Positions 21,845 through 32,389 of a DNA stretch of 64,000 nt are shown here, piece after piece (positions within the stretch are counted from its first letter, which is position 1; each line of letters begins with the position of its first letter). This DNA comes from Heligmosomoides polygyrus polygyrus (lineage: Eukaryota > Nematoda > Chromadorea > Rhabditida > Heligmosomidae). The notes under the pieces were generated by a model, which saw only the letters and a list, made by a program, of their open reading frames with translations, searched no databases and was not told where the DNA came from. Location of the stretch: the NCBI GenBank assembly GCA_947396885.1, contig OX377201.1, positions 66,686,983-66,750,982 of the forward strand, given 5' to 3'. Both the position numbers and the translations under genes were made by a program.

Positions 21845-23812
21845 GTGCACCATCTCCACGATAGTGCTAAGGGAGCCGAGAGCTTGAAGACCACCAAGAG
21901 ACGTCTGTCTCCGGAAACTCTCGAGCTGATACGCCAACGTGGAGCAGCACGAGCGTCAGGCAACTATCAGCTGACGTCCGAGCTTGCAAAGCTATGCAGA
22001 GCGGCGATAAAGGAAGATCTGAAGGAGAGAAGGGCGGAAGTGTTGGCTGAAGCAGCAGAGGCAGGGCTGAGCATCCGCAATGCCCGCCGGAACTTCGCCA
22101 ACTTCAAGGCCAAGATGACCGCTCTCCGACGTCCTGACGGAACCGTCACCTCTTCCAGAAGGACCATGGAGAAAGTCATCCACGACTTCTACTCCGATCT
22201 CTTCGATAGCCACGTCCACCTGCCCCTACGCCATCTTCCGCAGGATGGATACGTCATCCCCTCTGTTCTCCCTTCCGAGATCCGACACGCCATCTCGTCG
22301 GTGAAGAAACGTACAGCACCCGGTCCTGACAGGATCAGAGCTGAACACCTGAAGAACCTCCCGCCAGCGCTCATCAACACCTTGGCGCGGCTCTTCACAC
22401 GCTACCTGTCCGAATGCAAGTTTCCATCTCAGTGGAAGACCAGCAAGACCGTCTTGCTGTACAAGAAGGGAGACGTGCACGACATTGGCAACTATCGCCC
22501 GATCTGCCTGTTGTCCGTAGTCTACAAGCTGTTCACTCGAGTCATCCTGAATAGGATTAGTAGAACGCTGGACGAAGGACAGCCATGCGAACAAGCAGGA
22601 TTTCGGAGAGGATTCAGCACGATCGACCACATACACACCATTACGAAGCTCATCGAAGTGTCGCGAGAGTACAAACTGCCGCTGTGCCTTACTTTCATCG
22701 ACCTGAAGAAGGCATTCGACTCCGTCGAAACTGAAGCGGTCATGGAAGCCCTGCTCACCCAGGGCGTTCCTACTCAATACATCAGAGTCCTTCGAGAGCT
22801 GTACAGTGGATTCACGACCAAGATCTCACCATTCTACAACGACGTCGTCATTGACGTGAAGAGAGGGGTTCGACAAGGGGATACCATATCCCCGAAGCTC
22901 TTCAGCGCCACCCTCGAAAACGTCATGCGCAAACTAGAATGGGATGACATGGGAGTGAAGGTCGACGGCCGGCAACTGCACCATCTTCGCTTCGCTGACG
23001 ACATCGTGCTCATAACACCGAGCATCACTCAGGCGGAGCGAATGCTGGCCGACTTCGATCGTGTATGTGGAAGCGTTGGACTGCAGCTGAATCTTACGAA
23101 GACGATGTTCATGAAGAACGGATGGGTTTCTGATGCCCCATTCTCGCTCAACGGAACGAACATCTCCGAGTGCTCCAGCTATGTGTATCTGGGTCGCGAA
23201 GTCAACATGGCCAACGACCTAGCACCAGAGCTGAGCAGGAGGAAACGAGCGGCTTGGGGAGCTTTCAAGAGCGTCGAAGAAGTCGTGAAGAAAACGAAGA
23301 ACGTCCGACTCCGTGCCCACCTATTCGACTCCACTGTTCTTCCTGCCCTAACATACGCCTCAGAGACCTGGGCTATACGAAAGCAGGATGAACACGCGAT
23401 CAGCGTCGCGCAGCGTGGAATCGAGAGGACGATGCTCGGAGTGACACGACTCACGCAAGTGAGAGAAGGCCTCCGGAGTTCCGAGCTTCGCCGACGTTCG
23501 AAAATCAGAGACGCTGTCGCATGGGCCAAGTCGTCGAAAATTAGGTGGGCCGGCCACGTAATGCGATTCGCAGACACCCGCTGGACGAGAGCCGTCACAG
23601 ACTGGATTCCGCGGGATGTCAAAAGAACACCAGGACGCCCACCAACGCGTTGGTCGGACTTCTTCGTGAAAGCCCTGAACGACCGATATGACGCTCTTCG
23701 TGTCCCTCGAGCGAGGAGGATCCATTGGACCACTCTGGCACGCGACAGGGACGAATGGAGACGCTGCTGGCGCCCGCTCGAGCAAGTCGATGATCAACGG
23801 GACGACAGGTGA
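21845..23812 (+). CDS. RTE reverse transcriptase, 655-codon open frame
   Basis: One uninterrupted frame covers the linker, the full RT domain and the C-terminal tail. Motifs in order: TAPGPDRIRAEHL, NYRPICLLSVVYKLF, LTFIDLKKAFDSVE (catalytic Asp), GVRQGDTISPKLF, LRFADDIVLITPS (FADD catalytic pair), [26 protein letters not shown] and [11 protein letters not shown]. The annotated Met is internal; the frame is really the continuation of an endonuclease-RT polyprotein whose upstream half is shifted. The RT would copy element RNA at a nicked chromosomal end. Without an intact endonuclease it is probably not autonomous. Confidence 0.85.
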   Translation: MHHLHDSAKGAESLKTTKRRLSPETLELIRQRGAARASGNYQLTSELAKLCRAAIKEDLKERRAEVLAEAAEAGLSIRNARRNFANFKAKMTALRRPDGTVTSSRRTMEKVIHDFYSDLFDSHVHLPLRHLPQDGYVIPSVLPSEIRHAISSVKKRTAPGPDRIRAEHLKNLPPALINTLARLFTRYLSECKFPSQWKTSKTVLLYKKGDVHDIGNYRPICLLSVVYKLFTRVILNRISRTLDEGQPCEQAGFRRGFSTIDHIHTITKLIEVSREYKLPLCLTFIDLKKAFDSVETEAVMEALLTQGVPTQYIRVLRELYSGFTTKISPFYNDVVIDVKRGVRQGDTISPKLFSATLENVMRKLEWDDMGVKVDGRQLHHLRFADDIVLITPSITQAERMLADFDRVCGSVGLQLNLTKTMFMKNGWVSDAPFSLNGTNISECSSYVYLGREVNMANDLAPELSRRKRAAWGAFKSVEEVVKKTKNVRLRAHLFDSTVLPALTYASETWAIRKQDEHAISVAQRGIERTMLGVTRLTQVREGLRSSELRRRSKIRDAVAWAKSSKIRWAGHVMRFADTRWTRAVTDWIPRDVKRTPGRPPTRWSDFFVKALNDRYDALRVPRARRIHWTTLARDRDEWRRCWRPLEQVDDQRDDR

Positions 23813-24018
23813 TACAGGTGATACAGGAAGTAGCACCTACACCAGTTGCTCTCGGCTTAAAAGATCAAGTGTGGGACATTGTTTTCAATAATCTGAATGT
23901 CACCCCTCATCTTTTTTTGTTCCTGATGGAGGAAATCTCCCAACATACGGCAGCTTCTGACGACCACCGGGAGTTTCCAACCGTGCTCGACATGTCGCTG
24001 ACTATCAACACTTTGTGA
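23809..24018 (+). CDS. Small unassigned frame directly after the RTE insertion
   Basis: After the RTE tail and target duplication, an open frame reads LGLKDQVWDIVFNNLNV, HLFLFLMEEISQ and FPTVLDMSLTINTL, then TGA. Composition is coding-like but no family is recognised and its start lies inside the retrotransposon tail. It could be the 3' end of an interrupted host exon. Confidence 0.25.
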   Translation: MIQVIQEVAPTPVALGLKDQVWDIVFNNLNVTPHLFLFLMEEISQHTAASDDHREFPTVLDMSLTINTL

Positions 24019-24254
24019 GTCGCGCACACATGAAAAACGTCCACATGCATCTAATTCATAGTCGCACAGATGCCGGTCGCGACTACGAACGAGGCCATAA
24101 GAGGGTAGATCTGATCGCAGACGCGGTCAGCACCTTGCTCCTCTTCATTTTCCATGTGGGACGGGAACTGAGCCCGGGTCGCGTTATAACCAGAGTCATT
24201 CTGAACGCAGAGTTCTTCCCAAATCCGCGCTATAACGGGTAGTAGCGTTGTATC

Positions 24255-24365
24255 CGACTCGTCCTAAGCGGAGTTGGTTTGTATTGGCGTAATGGTAAGC
24301 TGGCCGGGTCCGGAAGCAATCTACGTTGTATCGAGAGTCGCGTCTTATCCGGAGGCGTTATAACG
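24255..24365. repeat. Dispersed repeat fragment
   Basis: Blocks CTAAGCGGAGTTGGTTTGT, AAGCTGGCC and GAGAGTCGCGTCTTATCCGG recur in the same order at about 55495-55600. No coding content. Confidence 0.5.
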
Positions 24366-24371
24366 AGAGGG

Positions 24372-24373
<2 letters not shown>

Positions 24374-24444
<71 letters not shown>
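24374..24444. repeat. (TA)n microsatellite
   Basis: About 70 bp of TA dinucleotides with a single C interruption. It abuts the terminal hairpin of composite copy C. Confidence 0.95.
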
Positions 24445-24449
<5 letters not shown>

Positions 24450-25009
24450 GACGTTAAGCGGCCTAGTGGCCGCCAAACGTCTGGTTGGGGACTTCGCCCC
24501 CAAACCCCGAGAATAGAACACCCCCGCCTACGCCTTCTTACTCGGTTACAGTGAAAATCTGATTTTACGGGAAAGCGGGACAGTAGGGCGCAATCTTCAA
24601 AAGTGCTCCTATGAAGCCTTGCAACCCTCTATCGCACTTACGCCGATTTATTCTCCGAAGTACCATTCTCTACGTGGCGAGGAACAGATTGTGATAATCT
24701 TGTGAGAGCTCTATACCGCTAAATATCCGACGGCAATAATAATCCTTCGATTCCCAAAGTTATTCTCCCTATCCCTCCCCTCCCCGACAATACACAATAC
24801 AGTGAGCATCAGTCAGTAGTGAGAGTGAGAGGCATGTACATGCACACACTCGCTGCCTTTGAAAGATCATCTGAAAGTCCAACGCATGCTTCGCAATGTT
24901 TGATCTGTCGCACATCTCTTGTTCTAGGCGCACGTTGCACGACGCTCCTGTCACGTACACGTTGCACGATAGTGAGAAAGAGACTGGTCCCCTTACAGGT
25001 TCCTTCCAA

Positions 25010-25660
25010 TGATCCTCCTTCTTATTACTGGTCCCATCTTCACTGGTCCCCTTTTCACTGGTCCGCCCTCTTTTGGCAGCCCCTTTCACTGGCCCTCATT
25101 ATTGTTCCCACCTTCACTGGTTCCCATTTACCGGTCCCTTCCCCTTCACAGGACTCTCCCACTTCACTGGTTCCCGTTCACCGTCCCCCTATCCCCCTTT
25201 ATCCCCACCCCCCCCCCCCCCTTACCAAGTGGTACCTTTATTGTTCCACCTCCACTAGCCCCATTAATGGTCCCCTTTACCGGTCCCTCCTCTACTGCCC
25301 CACCCCCTTCACAGCTCCCCCACTACTGGTCTCACCTTCATTGATCCCCTTCACTGGTCCCCTCCCATGCACTGGCCGCCATTACTAGTCCTACCTTCAC
25401 TGGTCCCCTCTTCACTGGTTCTCCTTTAATGGTCCCTCCCCCCCCCCTTTACCGGTTCCCCTTTCACAGGACTTTCCCACTTCACTGGTTCCCGTTCACT
25501 CCCTTACTATCCCCTCCCCCAATCCTCACCTTAGTGGTATTCTTTATTGGTCCCCCTTCGCTCCCATTAAAGGTATTACCCTTTTTGGTACCCCTCCCAC
25601 CCTTCACTGGACCTCCGGTTACTGGTCTCCTCTTTAATGGTCTTCCATTACACGTGTTCG
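25010..25660 (-). repeat. GGGACCAGTGAAGG minisatellite, inverted
   Basis: The plus strand shows TTCACTGGTCCC and TTCACCGGTCCC units with T- and C-rich fillers and a C-run at 25208-25221. The proline-rich frames of 100-190 codons on the plus strand are artefacts of the repeat. Confidence 0.8.
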
Positions 25661-25665
25661 GAATT

Positions 25666-26030
25666 CGCGACATCGGTGACACCGCTTCTGAACTCAGACA
25701 CACATTGCGCGAAGTCGGTTACACGTCTTCTGAAACCGCACGCTTGTTGAATAGCGTCGGTGACGTGTCTTCTGACCCCAGACACCTATTACGCGACATC
25801 GTTGACACCTCTTCTGAACCCAAACACCCAATGCGCGATATCGGTTACATGCCTTCTGAATCCGGTTGCACGACGTCGATGACACCTCTTCTAAATCCGA
25901 ACGCCTGTTGAGCAACGTCGCTGTCATGTCTTTTGAGCTCGAACGCCCTTTGCGCGACATCGGTGACACTTCTTCTGACGGCCTCGACACTGCGTGAGTG
26001 GCACCTCGTCTGAACACGGACGCCTGTTAC
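25666..26030 (+). repeat. 42-bp minisatellite with a continuous 14-residue coding period
   Basis: About eight units of 42 bp start at GCGACATCGGTGACACC. On the plus strand they translate as 14-residue repeats of the type RDIGDTSSEPRHLL, running in one frame to the stop at 25909-25911. Substitutions are frequent but indels rare over the first five units. No start or promoter is evident. Confidence 0.7.
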
Positions 26031-26040
26031 TCGACTTCTA

Positions 26041-26759
26041 GGAAAGGCCAGACGCATGAGCAGACGGTCGGACGGACGGACAACCGCTAACTACTTTATA
26101 TATAGTGGGATAATATTTTTTCAAATATAATTTTTATAATTATAATTATACAATTATTATAATATATATAATTATAATTTATGTCTATAATTTTTTGTAT
26201 AATTATCATAATAAATTATAACTATAATAGTTAGAACCACAATTTATTATACACTAACAACCACAGCATTATAGTTATAATTATGATTACACAAAACTAT
26301 AATGGTAACTATCATAGCTGCAATCCATATTATATTAAATAATAATTTATTATATATAAGTAATTATCTGGTGTGTAATTATTATAACTATTATAACTAT
26401 TCTTGATACCATTATTATCAATAATGTTTTTAATATCACTATTTAAAATTGAAAGACTTGCCCTTTTGAGAATCAAGGTGACCCACTCTTCCCCCCTCCC
26501 CCCCCCCCCCGAGTCGATTAGCGCCAATATTGTAATATCGCTTAACCTTTAGGATTCTCTAGCGCCTCTTTCAGCAAGTCGCTGGGCATTGTCGACGGAA
26601 AAGTGATACGTTCCCGCAACCATCTCATTCTTGTGCTCTAGAAGGTCGTCTCCGAATTGTTCAGACCCACGGCCTCCAGACATAAATTCTCCATTGTACT
26701 CAATACTTCACTATCTCAAACGAGGCTCGATCGGCCTTAAAAAAGCTAATTCAGGCTTG
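26041..26759. other. AT-rich non-coding stretch
   Basis: 26095-26440 consists of AT-rich simple sequence (AATTATAAT and TATTATAA blocks). There is a C-run at 26499-26510. No gene. Confidence 0.6.
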
Positions 26760-27540
26760 CTGAAGATATAAAGTTTTCACGTCAAATTGAACACTCTTCT
26801 AAACAAGACTAACGCTTTTGAAATCAAACTAAACGTTTTCCAAATCAATACGAGCTCCATCCACACTAAACTAGAGGCTCTCCAAAAAGATTAGAATAAT
26901 TTTTTGCTCAAGGGAAATTTTAGTGTGACTTTCATTGAAGCTTTGGTTCACCTATCCCATAAGTGAGCACATTGCTTAAACTTTGTGACATATGTTTGTA
27001 TTTCCCATTCTTTGAGTAAGAACAATTGTTTAAGGCTTGTTTTAAAGGAAAGTCGTTGCCATTTTTAGTTCTGAAAGAAGGAATTATGCCGTGCCCTCGT
27101 CCAAGGCGTTGCGATTTTTATTCGATTGACAGCGAATTTGTTTGCATGGAGTTGTACACTTGCGAACTATACAACAAAGACATTTGTAAACAGCACACAT
27201 ATCTTCACTTAGATGCTTCATGTGAGCAGAACTTACACTACCAATCAATGAAAAGTCGCAACGAGCTAGCCGAGTGCACGGCGTGATGTCTACCTCTCTT
27301 GCAATAGATGATTGAAGAAAGTTTATGACATTATAACACTCATCCGGGCTGGTGAGTGAAAGAAGTTTACACCCAAATTTTCCTTGAACAAAATATGACT
27401 CTAACCATCTTGTAGTGTCTGAATTTAACCTACAGGAAGCTCGTTTCAGGTTGGAAGCGGTTTACCTTGATCTTAGAAGCCTCAATTTTGTTTAGAAGGG
27501 TGTCCGTTTTGATTCGAAAAATGTCCAAGTTTAGGTGATC
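26760..27540. repeat. AT-rich fold-back repeat family, copy 2
   Basis: It contains CAAATTGAACACTCTTC, GAAATCAAACTAAACG, CTCTCCAAAA, TTCACCTATCCCATAAGTGA and the central CAATCAATGAAAAGTCGC. A mirror-type set of blocks returns near 27380-27520. An 86-codon frame at 27026-27286 lies inside and is not supported as a gene. Confidence 0.55.
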
Positions 27541-27967
27541 ATGGTACATACATGGTCTTCTACACACCTAGCGGTGTCCGCTTGCCTGCCCCGAGTACTG
27601 ATCGCGTATTGCATAGTTCGGCTTTGAAAGGTGAGATATGTGCTCCCCTAAAAAATCGCGGAGCAACTAAAATGAGATTTATCGAAGGATTTTGGTGAAC
27701 TCTGTGCTTGAAGTCATTGTCGGCACTAAAGGGAGTTGTAGCCCGGTCAATCAAAGTTAGGTTTGCCGCTCTACAGTGTGAGAATGGATAATCCTTTCGC
27801 TTTTCCATGTCGTTCACCAATTTCCTGGTCCTCCGTAGAGTTAAGCTCATCGGCATGAGCTATCCTCTTTAAATGTTTCGCAGCGACTTCCTTCACCAGT
27901 TCCATTTATTGGCAGAGCCTGAGAAGAAGCCGCAGTGTCTTCCGACAGGTTACTACTTTGCTGCTCA
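27541..27967. other. No supported gene
   Basis: A 98-codon minus-strand frame (27560-27856) has no recognisable content. Nothing else seen. Confidence 0.25.
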
Positions 27968-28126
27968 GGGGTGAGATTCATCAACGGCTAATCCTCGGAT
28001 ATATGGGTAGAGATACCCACGATGAACCCTGGGTCTCTGACTTCTACCTTATCTCAACCTGCCTTTTATCTTATGTATATCCCTTATACACCGCATACCC
28101 ACGGGTTTAATTGTTGATGAAACCCC
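27968..28126. mobile_element. MITE, GGGGCCGGATTCATCAAC family
   Basis: The ends are GGGGTGAGATTCATCAAC and GTTGATGAAACCCC. Inner blocks GGGTAGAGATACCCAC and CCCACGGGTTTAATTG are shared with the next copy in inverted order. Confidence 0.75.
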
Positions 28127-28152
28127 TAATCCGGCCCCAGAACTGTTCTTCA

Positions 28153-28316
28153 GGGGCCGGATTCATCAACAATTAAACCCGTGGGTATGTGGGATATAAG
28201 GGGTAGAGATAAGATAAGAATCAGATAGAGATAAGGCAAGAGTCAGAGACGCAGACTCCACCGTGGGTATCTCTACCTCCTATACCCGCGAGTTAGTTGT
28301 TGATGAATCCGGCCCC
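28153..28316. mobile_element. MITE, second copy
   Basis: The ends are GGGGCCGGATTCATCAAC and GTTGATGAATCCGGCCCC, a perfect 18-bp terminal inverted repeat. Only 26 bp separates it from the first copy. Confidence 0.85.
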
Positions 28317-28344
28317 AGGAGTTCCTCCTGAAGCACACGGGTAA

Positions 28345-29586
28345 CACAGGGTGCGTAAAAAGTATTGACGCAGTAAATGGCGATTGTAGAAATAGTAGTG
28401 CGCAGTAAGTTTTCAAATATTTACCTGAGAAATATGGAAAATGATCTTACAAAAACGATAGAATAACTCGTACTCGACATTGGCTCCTTTACTGTGAATG
28501 CAGGAGCGAAAACGACGAAAAAATTCATGAGCACGCCGCAAGTACTCGCTTAGATTTCGTCCCGTGCTTTGAATAGGGTAGCCTTCTCCGACCGGTCACT
28601 TCTGTTTAAAGTAGCGCAGACTTCATTCTTCAAAATCGCCTAAAAAGAGTAATCCAGCGGATTCACGCTTAAGCTTTGCTCGTCTGAGAAGCTGTCCACA
28701 CCTGCGCACGTTATCTGTTTGCCGTCATTGGACAGAGATTGATAATTTTGCATCTGAACGTTATAGTGTTTGAACATCTTGTAATCATCATCTGTTATGA
28801 CAGAGCCGTGGCTGACGTTTGGGTTGCTGACCTCTTTTCTCACCGACCGTTTCGAACACTCTCTAATTCTCTTGTTAATGAAGCATTCATTTCCTTTGGT
28901 GACCGCCAGGAAAGGGTCACCGTAACCACGGTATCATGTTTCTTCAGTTTTTACAAGAATATTTTTTGAACACAATATAGACAACGAAAATAACCCACAA
29001 ACTTCTCCTCCGAACAAATAGCTTCTTATATTCGCGAGTACCAAAAGCTTCAATTAGAAACAAATATCTCGGTATATCGACCCTGGAATCTCGTCGCAAA
29101 GTATTCTATGTGTATCTTGTACATGAGCCGCTACATTTCACACCTGCTTCTGGGCCTTGTAAATTTTTTAAAACGAAAAAATCTCGAACGCGAGGAGAAC
29201 CTGATAAGTTATCTCTTTCTCGTCCCAGAACCCGACTGCGAGCCACGACGTTCACATACAGAGCTGGTAGTTTGTACTTAAAAATTGCTAAGCACATTCA
29301 GTCTCTCTTAACTCCGGGACAAATGAAAAGCCGTGTAGGTGCTGCCTTGCTTAGGAACGAAATTTCTTAAACTGTATATGACGTTGCATGTTGGCGTTGT
29401 TGTTAACTGGTTCTTTGTTCTGGATTTTTTCGTTTTACGTGCAGTTGCCGCTGTACTTTGACTGCTTTTCAACGATCGCCTTATGCAAGCGTAATAAACA
29501 TAAACATAAAAGCTTTGCAAAGTAGAAAGAGAAAGTTGGAGCTGTAACAAAAAGTAGGTGCGTCAATACTTCCTACGCACCCTGTA
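28345..29586 (-). mobile_element. Tc1/mariner-type element with TACAGGGTG ends, degenerate
   Basis: The left end ACAGGGTGCGTAAAAAGT and the right end (complement TACAGGGTGCGTAGGAAGT) continue into matching AGTATTGACGCA. The length of about 1.24 kb is that of a full Tc1/mariner unit. On the minus strand near 28640 the transposase C-terminal signature NPLDYSF is followed by AILKNEVCATLNRS in a broken frame. No intact DDE domain remains. Confidence 0.75.
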
Positions 29587-29797
29587 CTTTCTCCCATTGC
29601 ATTCTCAAATACGGCTTGAGCGGTGTTGAATAGATATGGTCCTATCAGCACATAGCGAACTTTGGTGGTGACTTTTCGACTGAGTGATAGCCGCTTATGA
29701 CAACCACAGGAGAACAACCGGCTTTCATACGTCGCAGCTTCCAAATAGCACCTAATCTTTGGTTACGGGCAACCTCAATCAGTAGTGGGTGTGATGG

Positions 29798-29917
29798 GTC
29801 TGTGTGTTTATGTGTGTATGTGTGCATGTGTGTGCGTGTATGTGTGTACGTGTGTGTATGTGCATGTGTGTATGTGTGTGTGCGTGTGTGTATATGTGTG
29901 TATGTGTGTGTGTGAGA
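29798..29917. repeat. (GT)n-rich microsatellite
   Basis: About 120 bp of GTGTGT with TA and CA interruptions. The His-Thr repeat protein on the minus strand is an artefact of it. Confidence 0.9.
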
Positions 29918-29918
29918 G

Positions 29919-30113
29919 AGTGAAGCAGTTAGCGGGTTTCGATTCAGTATTGCACCACGAATCGATCGAGTTCTACATATGTTCGTTTCGCGTGTGGGCC
30001 AACCGAACCTTGTGGGCAGCTCCATGACCGAAGGTGTGGAATGCACGGCGCGTCTCAAGGTGGAGTTGATTGCGGTCAGCCTCTCTCTATTCTTTGCGCT
30101 CCTCTGCCGTTAA
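29919..30113 (+). CDS. Candidate host exon of unknown function
   Basis: A frame with an ATG at 29979 reads MFVSRVGQPNLVGSSMTEG, VECTARLK and then VELIAVSLSLFFALLC to TAA. The hydrophobic end could be a membrane segment. A donor-like AAG/GTGGAG lies at 30059/30060, so coding may stop there and splice onward. It begins at the edge of the GT microsatellite. No family recognised. Confidence 0.3.
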   Translation, partial: SEAVSGFRFSIAPRIDRVLHMFVSRVGQPNLVGSSMTEGVECTARLKVELIAVSLSLFFALLCR

Positions 30114-30484
30114 TGTTCACCACCTTGGAATGATCTGTGAATAATAAGCAAAATAATCAGCAACACATGACTTTGTTGGCAGACAGTTCTGGCGCAAAGC
30201 GGCTCGCAGGGGGGCAGCCTTACTGCACATTTTGTGTTGCACCGAATCGAAACATTTAAACAGCTCCAGTATGGTTTCCACCTGTGGTGAACTGAGCTAA
30301 GCTACTCTTGCTGTAACTGTGCATTCTTTTGCCTCCAAACGAAGGTGGTAACCACTGAATGGCGATCCCCTCCGAGCCGCTTCTGGCCGTCAGTTCCACT
30401 CGCGGATCACGCTGCCTGCGAGCAAAGTGAAGCGATTTCGCAGAAGCGAATGCGTCGCCACGAACTCATCACGTGTGGTTTCAG

Positions 30485-30622
30485 TTCGCGACGCCGTGGG
30501 AGCGCAGCGGGGAGCTGTTCTGTGCGAGGCACCGGGTCGAGCGGAATTCGTGCTGCGCCACGGTCACCGTCTCCCGAGCCACGTTTATCATACTGTACGC
30601 CGTCGAGCAGCTGCTGAAGTAG
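30485..30622 (+). CDS. Candidate terminal exon, Cys-containing, unknown function
   Basis: After the acceptor GTGGTTTCAG a 45-codon frame reads FATPWERSGELFCARHR, VERNSCCATVTVSR and ATFIILYAVEQLLK then TAG. Third positions are strongly G/C, as in other coding segments here, and the same frame is open upstream to about 30430. It may be the last exon of a gene that includes 29919-30059. Family unknown. Confidence 0.4.
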   Translation, partial: FATPWERSGELFCARHRVERNSCCATVTVSRATFIILYAVEQLLK

Positions 30623-32184
30623 AGCCGCTCTCAGTCTAGTCGATCAGATGAATCCATTCACATGTCACGCTGCACACTCTCCGCGAGTTCGTGCTTAATC
30701 GGAATTTACAATGAACAATTCGAATTCGTTGTTCGGTCGGTGCACGGGTGCTTTCATGGGGACAGGCGGCAGCCCGCCAAAGCATATCATCCACTGCGGT
30801 CCGGCTTGCCCTCCGTGTCAGTCGCGAATGGCGTCGCAGTGTCTCATTTCATGAGGCGCTTCCTTTTCCATTTGCTCTCGACCTCCCGTCGCCTTTACGT
30901 CTCCCTTGAAAAGAGATAGTACGTCAATTCGACTGTGCATTTAATGGATCAAACCTTACACGAGCATGCGCACCACTCATAAGTTCAGTCTGGAGAGCTA
31001 TGGTTGACGCTTTTCTTGGCATTGCAAAAGTGTGAGCGTTCCGATGTAGGCCCTAATTGCGGCAGAAATTCTCCGCCAAAGTCGCGAATTAAGGGGGCTG
31101 CACTTCCTAATGCTTGGAGCCATCGAGGAGGATTCGCTCACCTCCCATTTGCCAGAGTATGACACTCGTTGAAAGACAGTACGTGAGAGGCTTACCTGAC
31201 TCGAACGAATTTAATTTTAAGCTAATCAAACGTGAGATTTTTACCAAGGCAAGATCAGATTTCGAGCGATGTTTAGGGAATTTCGGCAGAAGGGATTTCG
31301 GCACAATTGTATAGAGAGCTCTTCATTGAGCACGCACGTATTGAACGCCGAAGATGATCAGTGACAAGACGGCAGCTTATTTCTCGGCCGAGTACAACAT
31401 TACTTAGAGTTGCGGCCTGTGAAAGTGGCACCATTTATGCGGGAGGTCTCAAATTCATTATTCTCTGAAAGCGGCTTGTCAACGAGTAGGCCCAGTGAAT
31501 AGTCGCCTCACGAGCGGTAGGTCAGTCTCTAGGTCTATTGAGCTCTATGCGGTTCATTTTCATGCTTTCTTGCAAAACTCAAGCTAACTGACAGTGGAGT
31601 GGACAAAAACATGTTTACGTACCTTTCAATCTTCACAAAAAGTATCTTTCGAAAAACCGAGTTTATCCTCCGAACTGGTCCATCACGTAGAACGATGAGC
31701 TGTCCCGCCCTGGATATGACGCAATCTCAAAATGTAACCGACTACTTGGGCAGTGGCAACTTCAACAACACGGTGTATGTTTGTCACCAAGTCTTCTTAT
31801 GCCGTGGCCCATCTGATGACTTTGAAATTGGTTCGCCTGTGAACTCTCACACTTGGAGGGAAGACGAGAAACTGAAGTCATCCAGAAGAAAACTCTTTGA
31901 AGACATCTAAGAGAAGGCAACTTCGAACTTGGAGAAGACTAGGTACCAGGTGAGGTGTAAGGCTAATTATAGTGTCTCAGACAGAAAAGCTCATTGGTGT
32001 AGGTGTGGGACTAGTAAGAGGACAAACCTCGGTTTGTTGAAGTTGGTGTTTATATTTATTTACAGATGGAGCCGTGTTGAGCAGTCGGAGGAGGAGACTC
32101 CTACTCCGCTTCTCCTCTAGGTTCAATGGGTTGGTACCAGACTTGTCTTTTAGGGATAAAGCACTAGATTTTCCATCGGCAAAA
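30623..32184. other. No supported gene
   Basis: Frames of 60-103 codons (30662-30919, 31114-31314, 31599-31910) show no domain, splice pattern or repeat family I recognise. Confidence 0.3.
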
Positions 32185-32310
32185 GTCATTGAAATCGCCA
32201 AACACGCTTTCAGATTGGCTACGCGATATGCCGCTGGAGTAGGATGCATGGCAAATCCCAAAAGGGATTGGTTAACGCCATCCTTTATCTTCGTCATTCA
32301 TATTTGGTTG
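32185..32310 (+). mobile_element. SINE 3' fragment
   Basis: GGCAAATCCCAAAAGGGATT followed by GGTTAACGCCATCCTTTAT matches the 3' end of the tRNA-derived SINE family in direct orientation. The head is missing. Confidence 0.5.
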
Positions 32311-32389
32311 TAGATGCGGGGGTGAAGAGCGTGTAAGCTGGTTGTCTGCCTACTCCATTGTCACCGCCTGCACCACTCGCACGCAAAAC

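Larger units (their letters stand above)
20388..23827 (+). mobile_element. RTE-type non-LTR retrotransposon with target-site duplication
   Basis: AAGTAGCACCTA occurs at 20376-20387 and again at 23828-23839, so the element is bounded by a 12-bp target duplication. It has a 5' leader of about 580 nt, an AP endonuclease, a reverse transcriptase, and a GGTGATACAGGTGATACAGG tail. The endonuclease half carries several frame breaks; the RT half is one open frame. The protein closely resembles RTE proteins I associate with hookworm genomes (from memory, not searched). Confidence 0.88.
24447..26040 (-). mobile_element. Composite minisatellite element, copy C
   Basis: On the minus strand the order is the same as in copy B: 42-bp minisatellite (26030-25666), GGGACCAGTGAAGG minisatellite (25660-25010), a variable middle, the GGCGAAGTCCCCAACC segment, and a terminal hairpin. 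The hairpin arms are at 24449-24463 and 24468-24482 with a 4-nt loop. The minus-strand end reads CTAG then T, again fitting CTRR. No helicase or transposase is present. Confidence 0.6.

Noticed and set aside
24819..25388. Proline-rich protein of 189 codons
   Set aside because: It is a translation of the minisatellite; other frames and the opposite strand are equally open, as expected for a low-complexity repeat.
25666..26030. CRISPR-like array of regular repeats
   Set aside because: Units are contiguous 42-bp tandem copies with no unique spacers, in a nuclear eukaryotic context.
27026..27286. Small Cys-containing gene of 86 codons
   Set aside because: It overlaps blocks that are repeated in the AT-rich fold-back family, so it is repeat sequence.
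29645..30058. His-Thr repeat protein on the minus strand
   Set aside because: It is produced by the GT microsatellite; the plus-strand frame on the right side is more coding-like.
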